A stretch of DNA of 64,000 nt from Lysobacteraceae bacterium P (GTDB lineage Bacteria > Pseudomonadota > Gammaproteobacteria > Xanthomonadales > Xanthomonadaceae), in contig SCOX01000005.1 of the NCBI GenBank assembly GCA_005503055.1, positions 186,001 to 250,000 on the forward strand, read 5' to 3'. Position numbers and translations under genes: made by a program. This document shows positions 57,601 through 64,000 of the stretch, in pieces. Every line of letters starts with the position of its first letter. Positions within the stretch are counted from its first letter, which is position 1. The notes under the pieces are model-generated. The model searched no databases. It saw nothing but the letters and a program-made list of their open reading frames with translations, and was not told where the DNA came from.

Positions 57601-58005
57601 TGGGACGACGGCCCGGGCGTGCGCACGCGCGCGGCGATTCCGGCCGTGCAGGCGCGCGCCGCCTTGCGCGAGCTGCTGTCGATCTACCGCGCCGGCCTGC
57701 GCGAACCGCTGCCGTTGCAGGCACGCTCGGCCTGGCGCTGGTACGACGCGCCGCGTGGCGATGAAGTCGCCGCCCAGATCGCGTGGAAAGCCGCGCGCGA
57801 AGCCTGGCAGGGCGATCGCGAGCGCAAGGTCTGGGGCGAAGGAAATGCTCCCGCCGCGCAGCTGGCCCTGCGTGGCCGCGATCCGTTCGCCGGCGAGCTG
57901 GACGACGCCGACGGTATCCGCTTCCGCGAACTCGCCACGCGTTTGTTCGACGCGCTCGTGCACGGCCGCATCGACGACGGACGCAGCGGGGTTGCCGCTG
58001 CATGA
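54664..58005 (+). CDS. recC: Exonuclease V subunit RecC
   Basis: RecC (1113 residues) is the scaffold of RecBCD that recognises Chi sites and splits the DNA duplex. The N-terminus FRLYHSNALDVLAELFANQL and VVLIPQVAMRRWLQSTLAQR, the NGCDYPR-like NDGDYPRRDPSGGLNKM, and FLADPPGQFLRQRMGLRLPD are all RecC hallmarks. It retains the inactive helicase and nuclease folds of the family. The ATG at 54664 is preceded by GATACCCGCG. recB starts within its stop codon (ATGA), consistent with coupled translation. Confidence 0.95.
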   Translation: MPGRSDFRLYHSNALDVLAELFANQLREPVPDQPLLTPEVVLIPQVAMRRWLQSTLAQRHGVAANLRFLTPGEFVRQTLDANVPGASDDLDAAAMQWRLYAQLADPAALGGRAFAPLRAYLSGDDALKPWALAGELASVFEKYQAWRRDWLLDWEGGREPHDAQAELWRRVAAGRRHRARRIDDYLSRFAAPDAPLPAGMPARLFAFATLNISPDVLRVIATQARVGTLHFHVPSPSRRYWGDLPTWGQRLREDPAQGDDDNPLLSNWGAAGRDFMAVLGGYEVVHPSVEEERYADPEALPDDQPERDSLLGRLQRDLLHRRAPRPWRKGIDRDDPSLQAHACHTRLREVQVLHDRLRALLDNELPDGRRFDPPLQAREIAVLAPDIDPYRPHIEAVFGGLGGTRDYIPYALADLSPLAGEPLADVFLRLLALPDARFGVSEVLDLIATPALMDAAGLDAAGLERLRRWLHEAGARWGLDPDHRARHDAPADDAYTWRFALDRLLLGHASGADEDLAGVAPWTELEGSALDALDALVRVLRVLARNEHVLARAMTPSQWREALFAMLDALLPEHPRAVGDQRAIERLRRHVDAFATSANDAGFDRPVPPDVARAYFRAALSESDTRAPLLTGGVSFARMVPMRLIPFRVICLLGMNDGDYPRRDPSGGLNKMTQELTTPARRFGDRSLREDDRFLFLQLLASAGEVFHVSWLGADPRDGSAREPSVLVSELLDAAGHYHHDAAAAGELVVHHPLQPFSPRAFGERDEPRRFSYLAAWHPAATALRAPRGEPAPWFSDALAAVDAPAELPLTALRRFLADPPGQFLRQRMGLRLPDEIDAHDDLDPLSAPARGLDRWKLEQAVFEACASGDSGDLAARLRARAMLPSGPLGERLLAALKGRVLPFASALREWREGDASTRAFELDVDGVRLYGHLDRLYPHGALRSRLDALHGPAQIAHGLDWLVLSALGDTRPLAQLAQWDDGPGVRTRAAIPAVQARAALRELLSIYRAGLREPLPLQARSAWRWYDAPRGDEVAAQIAWKAAREAWQGDRERKVWGEGNAPAAQLALRGRDPFAGELDDADGIRFRELATRLFDALVHGRIDDGRSGVAAA

Positions 58006-61000
58006 ACCGCGAACGCGACACGCACGACACCTTCCTCGACCTGCCGCTGGACGGCGTCCGTCTGATCGAGGCCAGCGCCGGCACCGGCAAGACCTTCACG
58101 CTGGCGACGCTGGTAACGCGGCTGGTGATCGAGCGCGACCTGCGCGTCGGCCAGGTCCTCGCAGTGACCTACACCGAGGCGGCCACGCAGGAACTGCGCG
58201 AGCGGCTGCGCCTTCGCCTGGAGTTGGCCGCGCGACTGGCCAACGAAGTCGCGCTGATGCCGACCACGCTAGACGACGACAGCGAAGCCGCCGTCACGCG
58301 CGCACTGATCGAACGCCAGGCACGACGCGAGGATCCGCTGGTACTCGCGCGTCGCCTGCGCCAGGCCGCGCGCGAGATGGACCTCGCCTCGGTCTTCACC
58401 ATCCACGGCTTCTGCGCGCGCGCCCTGGCCGAGCATGCGGTCGAGGCTGGCCAGCCACAGCTGGCACCCGAGTTGACGGGCAGCGAACGCGAACTGATCG
58501 ACGCGGTCGCCACCGATCTGTGGCGTTCGCTGGGCGCCGATCCGATCGATGCCGAACTGCTGCAGGCGCAGTGGCGCACACCCGAAGGTCTCGCCGGCGA
58601 CCTCTACAAGCTGTTGTACGTCCCGCGCCTGCAACCGATGCCACCGGCGCCGCAAGCCGATCCGCTGCCGCGACTGGTCGAATCGGCGGCGGCCTTGCGC
58701 GCGACGTTCCAAACGCACGGCCAGGAGGCATGCGCTGCGGTCGCATCGGCCATCGACGCCAAGATCCTCAACGGCACGACGTACAAGAGCGCGCTCATCG
58801 CCGAGCTTCGGCAATCGCTTGCGCAGTGGTGCGCGCAGGACGATCCCGCCGCGCCGGTGCACGAGCGCCTGGACCGCCTCACGCCCGGCATGCTGGCCGA
58901 CAAGACCAACAAGCCGAAGAAGGGCCCGGCGCTGCAGACGCCGCAGTCGCCGTTGTTCGCGGCCATCGAGCGCTACCTCGATGATGTCCGCATGCGCAAC
59001 CAGTGGCTCGCATCGCGTCGCATCGCCCTGGTCCATCGCGTGCGCGAAGACGCCGCGCGAAGGCTCGCAGCGATCAAGCGCCAGCGCCGCGAGCAGACGT
59101 TCGACGATCTCATCGCCAATCTTGCCGATGCCCTCGACGGACCGCACGGCGCGCGACTGGTCGAGCGCCTGCGCGCGCAGTACGCGTTCGCGCTGGTGGA
59201 CGAGTTCCAGGACACCGACCCGCGCCAGTGGGCGATCTTCGAGCGCATCTTCGGTGGGCGCGGCGACGGAGCTGGGGAGGGCGACGCAGGCGAACGTATG
59301 GCGCCCGCGCTGTTCCTGATCGGCGATCCCAAGCAGGCGATCTACCGGTTCCGCGGCGGCGACGTGCACACCTACCTTGCCGCCGCCGATAGCGCGCTGC
59401 GCGCGCCGCCGCTGGATCGCAACTTCCGTTCGCGCCCGTCGTTGCTGCGAGCCGTCGCGGCCCTGTACGACCGCGCCGGCGAGTCGGCGTTCGTGGACAA
59501 ACGCATCCGGTTCCGCGACGTCGCACCCGGTGGGTCGGTAGGCGATGCGGATTTCCAGCGCGACGGCCGGGTTGCCGCGGCGCTGCAGGTCTGCATCCTG
59601 CCGGCGCCCAACGACGGTCGCCAAAAACCGCAATGGCTGGTCGGCGAAGCGCGCCCGCTCTGCGCGCTGGCCTGCGTGGGCGCGATCCAGTCGCTGCTGC
59701 GCGATGCGCGCGAAGGCCGCGCGAGCGTGCGCGATCACGGCAGCGAACGCGCGCCGCAAGCGGGCGACGTCGCCGTGCTGGTACGCAACCACACCGAAGC
59801 CACGCTGATGCGCGAAGCCCTATCGCGCGCCGGCATCGCCGCCGTGGCCGCCGGGCGCCGCAGCCTGTTCTCGACTGACGAAGCGCGCGACGTGCTCACG
59901 CTGCTCGAGGCGCTCCTGCGACCGGACGACGACGCGCGCATGCGCGGTGCGCTGGCGACGATGCTCGTCGGCCTGGATGCGAACACACTGGCGCGCTTCG
60001 ACGAGGACGCATCGCTGCATCGCCACTGGCAGCTGCGCACGCTGGCCTGGCGCGATCGCTGGCAGCGGCACGGACCGCTGGCGATGCTGGGCGATGTCGC
60101 CGCCGAACACGCACCGCGCCTGCTCGCACTCGGCGATGGCGAGCGTCGCCTCACCAACACGCTGCAACTGGCCGAAGTGCTGCAGGAAGCCGACACCCGA
60201 GCGATCGGCGAACACGGCCTGGTCGACTGGCTGCGCACCCGCATCGGCGAGGCCGACGACAGCGACGAAACGCAGCAATTGCGCCTGGAATCCGACGCGC
60301 GCTGCGTGCAGATCCTCACGTTGCACAAGAGCAAGGGCCTGGAATATCCGTTCGTGTTCCTGCCGTTCGCCGCGATCGGGCGCGAGGGACGCATCGGCAA
60401 TCTGTGCGAATTCCATGACGGCGAAGGTCGCGTCCTGCAATTGCGCAGCGAGGCCTCGTCGCAGGACATCGCGTGGGGCAATGCGCGTGCGCAGCATGAC
60501 GAGGAGGAGCGCGGCGAAGACGCGCGCCTGTTGTACGTCGGCCTTACGCGCGCACGCCACGCGCTCTGGCTTGCGACCGGACCTTTCGCCAAGGCGGAAT
60601 ACAGTCCGCTGGAGCCGATGCTGCGCGACCCGGACGCGCTTTCGAGCGACCTGGAAGGCGCCGTCGACGTGCAGCGCCCGGCGTTCCCGCTGCGCGTGCC
60701 CGATGCACTGGCGCCGGAGCATCTCGACGCGATGCCGCGGTCGCGCGTCGCGCGTCGCGTCGTTCCGCGCGACTGGTGGGTCTACAGCTTCACGCAGTTG
60801 GCCAACGAATCGCCCGGCACGGTGGAGGCCGCGCCGCGCGTCGTCGCGGAGGAGGGCGGCGCGCAAGACGAACCGGCGATCGCCACGTTCGATGGCGACC
60901 CGCGCTTCGGCGGCAGCCGCTTCGGCAACGTGCTGCACAACGCGCTGGAACGCGTGGACTTTCGCGCGTGGTCGCAATGGCTGGCCACCGGCTTGCCGGA

Positions 61001-61655
61001 CGACGAGCGCCGGCACCTGGTCGAAGCGTTGCGCGGCGAAGGTTACGTGGACGAGGACATCGACGACGGCGTGGACGTGCTCGCGCCGTTGGTCGGCCAC
61101 ACGCTCACCGTCGCGCTGCCGGAGGGTACGCGCCTGTGCGAGGTGCCCGACGATGCACGCCTGGCCGAGATGGAATTCCACTTTGCGCTGGAGGCGACGT
61201 CGGTCGAACGCCTGCTCGCCTTGCTGCACGAACACGACCTGCTGCGTGATCGCAACGCCTTCGGCAACCGGCAGCGCCTGGAAGGCCTGATGACCGGCAA
61301 GATCGACCTGGTGTACGCGCATGGCGGGCGTTTCCACGTGCTCGACTACAAGTCCAATCGCCTGCCCGCGTATGACCACGACGCGCTCGCCGCGGCGATG
61401 GACGACAGCGAGTACACCCTGCAGGCACTGTTGTACACGCTGGCGATGCATCGCTGGTTGCGTTTCCGACTGGCGGACGCCTACGACTACGACACGCACT
61501 TCGGCGGTATCCGCTACGTGTTCTGCCGTGGCCTGGATGCCGCCAGTCCGACGTCGCCGGGCGTGCACGCCTGGCAACCTTCGCGCGCGCTGATCGAAGG
61601 ACTCGACGCCCTGTTCGGGCGTGACGCGCGTGCGCCGCAGGAGGCGATCGCATGA
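58002..61655 (+). CDS. recB: Exonuclease V subunit RecB
   Basis: RecB (1217 residues) is the 3'-to-5' helicase and nuclease of RecBCD. Walker A is EASAGTGKTFTLATL (about residue 24). UvrD-type helicase motifs follow, including DEFQDTDPRQWAIFERIF, GDPKQAIYRFRGGDVHTYL and LTLHKSKGLEYPFVFLP. The C-terminal nuclease domain has the catalytic KIDLVYAHGGRFHVLDYKSN motif (about residue 1112). Length fits the family. It overlaps both recC and recD by ATGA. Confidence 0.96.
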   Translation: MNRERDTHDTFLDLPLDGVRLIEASAGTGKTFTLATLVTRLVIERDLRVGQVLAVTYTEAATQELRERLRLRLELAARLANEVALMPTTLDDDSEAAVTRALIERQARREDPLVLARRLRQAAREMDLASVFTIHGFCARALAEHAVEAGQPQLAPELTGSERELIDAVATDLWRSLGADPIDAELLQAQWRTPEGLAGDLYKLLYVPRLQPMPPAPQADPLPRLVESAAALRATFQTHGQEACAAVASAIDAKILNGTTYKSALIAELRQSLAQWCAQDDPAAPVHERLDRLTPGMLADKTNKPKKGPALQTPQSPLFAAIERYLDDVRMRNQWLASRRIALVHRVREDAARRLAAIKRQRREQTFDDLIANLADALDGPHGARLVERLRAQYAFALVDEFQDTDPRQWAIFERIFGGRGDGAGEGDAGERMAPALFLIGDPKQAIYRFRGGDVHTYLAAADSALRAPPLDRNFRSRPSLLRAVAALYDRAGESAFVDKRIRFRDVAPGGSVGDADFQRDGRVAAALQVCILPAPNDGRQKPQWLVGEARPLCALACVGAIQSLLRDAREGRASVRDHGSERAPQAGDVAVLVRNHTEATLMREALSRAGIAAVAAGRRSLFSTDEARDVLTLLEALLRPDDDARMRGALATMLVGLDANTLARFDEDASLHRHWQLRTLAWRDRWQRHGPLAMLGDVAAEHAPRLLALGDGERRLTNTLQLAEVLQEADTRAIGEHGLVDWLRTRIGEADDSDETQQLRLESDARCVQILTLHKSKGLEYPFVFLPFAAIGREGRIGNLCEFHDGEGRVLQLRSEASSQDIAWGNARAQHDEEERGEDARLLYVGLTRARHALWLATGPFAKAEYSPLEPMLRDPDALSSDLEGAVDVQRPAFPLRVPDALAPEHLDAMPRSRVARRVVPRDWWVYSFTQLANESPGTVEAAPRVVAEEGGAQDEPAIATFDGDPRFGGSRFGNVLHNALERVDFRAWSQWLATGLPDDERRHLVEALRGEGYVDEDIDDGVDVLAPLVGHTLTVALPEGTRLCEVPDDARLAEMEFHFALEATSVERLLALLHEHDLLRDRNAFGNRQRLEGLMTGKIDLVYAHGGRFHVLDYKSNRLPAYDHDALAAAMDDSEYTLQALLYTLAMHRWLRFRLADAYDYDTHFGGIRYVFCRGLDAASPTSPGVHAWQPSRALIEGLDALFGRDARAPQEAIA

Positions 61656-63478
61656 GCCTGCTCGACGCCCTGCTGCGCGAGGGCGCGCTGCGACCGGTCG
61701 ACCACGCGCTCGCGCAGAGCCTGCGCCGCCTGGGGCGCGAGACCGGCGATGCCGACGACCGGGTGCTGGTCGCGGCGGCGCTGGCGTCGTCGGCGATCGC
61801 GCACGGCCACGCCGGCGTGGACCTGTCGCGGCCGCAGCTGGTGTGCGATGCCGCCGTCGAGTGGCCCGACGCGGACGAATGGCGCCAGGCGTTGAAGGCA
61901 TCGCGCTGGGTCGCGACACCGCCGGCCGAAGACGTCAGCGCACAGGCACCGCTGGTGCTCGAACACAACCTGCTCTACCTGCGCCGCTACCGCGAGTACG
62001 AGCGTCGTCTCGCGCACGGCCTGCGCCGTATCGCCGCCGCGGCGCCCGCGCATGGCGATCTGCGGGTGCTCGCGTCGTTGTTCGCCGTGCTATTCCCGCA
62101 GGCCGGCGACGCCGACCGGCAGGCGCGTGCCGCCGCGTTGTCGCTGCTGCGCTCGCTGCTGCTGGTGACGGGCGGGCCGGGCACCGGCAAGACCACGACG
62201 ATCGCGCGCGTGTTGTTGTTGCTGATCGCGCAGGCGCGGTTGTCGGATCTGCCCGCGCCCCGCATCGCGTTGGCCGCACCGACGGGCCGTGCCGCCGAGC
62301 GCATGGCCGAGAGCCTTCGCGCCGCCGCCGCGCAGATGTACACGCTCGGCGGCATCGACAGCGCGTGGTGCGATGCGCTGCCGCACACCGCGAGCACGTT
62401 GCATCGCTTGCTCGGCACGATTCCGGACAGCCCGCGCTTCCGTCACGACGCGGACCATCCGCTGCCGTTCGAGGTGATCGTTGTCGATGAAGCGTCGATG
62501 GTCGATCTGCCACTCATGTGCAAGCTGGTCGAAGCCGTGCCGGACGGTTCGCGGTTGATCCTGCTGGGCGATCGCGATCAGTTGCCGTCGGTCGAGGCCG
62601 GCGACGTGCTGGCGGCGATCACCGATGCGGCAGGCGAGGGCGATGCGTTCGCGCCATCGGTGGCACAAGCGCTGGCGCCGTTGCTCGGCGCAGTACCGGA
62701 GCGCGCCGGGGGGCCCGGCGCGCTGGCGGGGCATCGCGTGCAGTTGCAGCGCGGCTATCGGCAGGCGCAGTCGCTGGACCTCGCGCCGCTCGCCGACGCA
62801 TTGCGCACGGGCGATGCGGACCGCGCGATCGAACGCCTGCGCGTCGGGCTGGCCGGCGTGCATTTCCATGAGGACGTGTCCGATCCGATGGCCGGCGGTA
62901 CGCGCGCAACGCTGCTGTCGCCATGGCGCGCGTTGATGGAACTGGACGATCCCGAGCAGGCCCTGCGACAGGCGCAGCGCATGCGCATGCTCACCGCGCT
63001 GCGCGAGGGCGCGCAGGGCGCGGGCGCGCTGAACCAGCGCATCGAGGACGCGCTGGCGGGCACGCAACGCGACCCGTACTTTCATGGCCGCCTGTTGCTC
63101 GTGACCGAGAACAGTTACCGGCACGGGCTGTTCAATGGCGACATCGGCGTCGTCCAGCACGATTCGGCCGGCGTGCCGGTGGCGTGGTTCGCCGGTGGCA
63201 GCGATGGCATGCGCGGTTTCCATCCCGCGTCGCTGCCGGCCCACACGGGCGCGTTCGCGATGACGGTGCACAAGGCGCAGGGGTCGGAATTCGACACCGT
63301 GTGGTTGCTGCTACCGCGCCAGGACGCGCGCACGCTGTCGCGCGAATTGCTCTACACCGGCGTCACGCGCGCACGCGGCGAACTGCATCTGTGCACGAGC
63401 GAAGCGGTGCTGCGCGCAGCGCTCGACCGGCATGCGCAGCGTGTCTCCGGGTTGGCGTGGCGTCTGGCGGGCTCGTAG
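61652..63478 (+). CDS. recD: Exonuclease V subunit RecD
   Basis: RecD (608 residues) is the 5'-to-3' helicase of RecBCD. Walker A is TGGPGTGKTTTIARV (about residue 172). Helicase motifs include VVDEASMVDLPLMCKL, LLGDRDQLPSVEAGDVLAAI and FAMTVHKAQGSEFD. The N-terminal RecB-binding domain is intact. Overlap with the recB stop and the recC-recB-recD order indicate a single operon for the whole enzyme. Confidence 0.96.
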   Translation: MSLLDALLREGALRPVDHALAQSLRRLGRETGDADDRVLVAAALASSAIAHGHAGVDLSRPQLVCDAAVEWPDADEWRQALKASRWVATPPAEDVSAQAPLVLEHNLLYLRRYREYERRLAHGLRRIAAAAPAHGDLRVLASLFAVLFPQAGDADRQARAAALSLLRSLLLVTGGPGTGKTTTIARVLLLLIAQARLSDLPAPRIALAAPTGRAAERMAESLRAAAAQMYTLGGIDSAWCDALPHTASTLHRLLGTIPDSPRFRHDADHPLPFEVIVVDEASMVDLPLMCKLVEAVPDGSRLILLGDRDQLPSVEAGDVLAAITDAAGEGDAFAPSVAQALAPLLGAVPERAGGPGALAGHRVQLQRGYRQAQSLDLAPLADALRTGDADRAIERLRVGLAGVHFHEDVSDPMAGGTRATLLSPWRALMELDDPEQALRQAQRMRMLTALREGAQGAGALNQRIEDALAGTQRDPYFHGRLLLVTENSYRHGLFNGDIGVVQHDSAGVPVAWFAGGSDGMRGFHPASLPAHTGAFAMTVHKAQGSEFDTVWLLLPRQDARTLSRELLYTGVTRARGELHLCTSEAVLRAALDRHAQRVSGLAWRLAGS

Positions 63479-63499
63479 CCCTCGCGATCGCGTACCGCT

Positions 63500-64000
63500 T
63501 CACTGCGTTGCGGAGGGCGTTCCCGCGATCGCGTCGTCATGCATCACCAGGAAGCCGCGCGTGCGCGTGGTCTCGGCGTTCAAGGGTGCGCGCATCGCCT
63601 TCCACATGTCCTCCACCGCGACCCACGTCGGCGGGTACCTGTACGCGGCCACGTCCAGCACCAGCAGTCGGTCGCTGCCCGCGTGGTAGGCGGCGACGGG
63701 TGAGATGTGGCCCATCGGCGGCTGTCCCAGGTGCTCGCGGCCGTAGTTCACCAGCAGGAAGTCGCCTTCGCGCGCGAGGTTCTGGCGCAGCCGTCGCCGG
63801 AAGCCTTCGAGGTCCACCTCGGACGCGTGCACGATCTCGACACGCGCACCGTGCGCGCGCATCAGCGCGCCGAGGTCGTTCAGCGACATGCCGACGAAGC
63901 TCACCTTCAATGGATGCGCATCCACGTCGGGATCGGCGAACAGCGCCGCCTGGTCGAGTGGCGCGGGCGTGGTCTCGGCGGCGTTGAGCGCGGTCAACGC
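63500..64000 (-). CDS. Phytochelatin synthase family protein (N-terminus beyond window)
   Basis: This C-terminal fragment of at least 166 residues matches the papain-like phytochelatin synthase fold. Visible are FVGMSLNDLGALMRAHGARV, GDFLLVNYGREHLGQ and the catalytic His/Asp region GHISPVAAYHAGSDRLLVLD with AAYRYPPTWVAVEDMW. The catalytic Cys and N-terminus are outside the window. A TTG at 63997 is not credible as the true start. Bacterial homologues usually act as glutathione-cleaving peptidases rather than polymerising phytochelatin. It is convergent with recD. Confidence 0.82.
   Translation of the reverse strand, partial: ALTALNAAETTPAPLDQAALFADPDVDAHPLKVSFVGMSLNDLGALMRAHGARVEIVHASEVDLEGFRRRLRQNLAREGDFLLVNYGREHLGQPPMGHISPVAAYHAGSDRLLVLDVAAYRYPPTWVAVEDMWKAMRAPLNAETTRTRGFLVMHDDAIAGTPSATQ

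Overview
The window is the replication-origin region of a high-GC (roughly two-thirds G+C by eye) gammaproteobacterial chromosome. The gene order mnmE-yidC-rnpA-rpmH / dnaA-dnaN-recF-gyrB, the nearby tonB-exbB-exbD-exbD-pdxJ run, the DesT/DesC/DesB-type desaturase cluster and the recC-recB-recD order together point to Xanthomonadaceae. A Lysobacter-like genome is my best guess from gene content; no sequence search was possible. No insertion sequence, prophage, CRISPR array, rRNA or tRNA was seen, so this is mostly conserved core chromosome.

Region 1 (1-9900) is the origin. mnmE (partial), yidC, rnpA and rpmH run leftwards. dnaA, dnaN, recF and gyrB run rightwards. The dnaA-dnaN gap (4709-5009) has DnaA boxes and an AT-rich tract and is the probable oriC. 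Three parS-type palindromes lie around and inside recF, so chromosome partitioning is probably seeded within about 2.5 kb of the origin.

Region 2 (9900-19700) holds an M48 lipoprotein protease and a TPR protein followed by tonB, exbB, exbD1 and exbD2. After a strong terminator come a third exbD and convergent pdxJ. Two small envelope proteins, a cardiolipin synthase and a radical SAM protein follow.

Region 3 (19700-33900) is rich in signalling. It has a PAS histidine kinase with a single-domain response regulator, a VpsR-like sigma-54 activator, an OmpR-family pair with a PmrA-like direct repeat upstream, and a NarL/DesK-type pair. Between them lie a 2OG-Fe(II) oxygenase, fbp, an MBL-fold lipoprotein, an acetyltransferase, a NIPSNAP protein, a YafY-type regulator and crcB.

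Region 4 (33900-49950) holds metabolic and envelope genes. These include phhA with a divergent Lrp-type regulator, and a divergent TetR regulator with a ferredoxin reductase and acyl desaturase. Also present are a patatin lipoprotein, an AIM24 protein, a racemase, an M28 peptidase, a rhomboid protease, an RlmI-like methyltransferase and rmuC.

Region 5 (49950-64000) has the complete mlaFEDCBA phospholipid-transport operon on the minus strand. Divergent from it is recC-recB-recD, each pair joined by an ATGA overlap. A phytochelatin-synthase-like gene is cut by the window end. The observations I rate highest are the parS cluster, the bidirectional operator with an apparently leaderless transcript at the desaturase locus, the PmrA-like box, the unlipidated proline-rich MlaA and the tonB leader hairpin.
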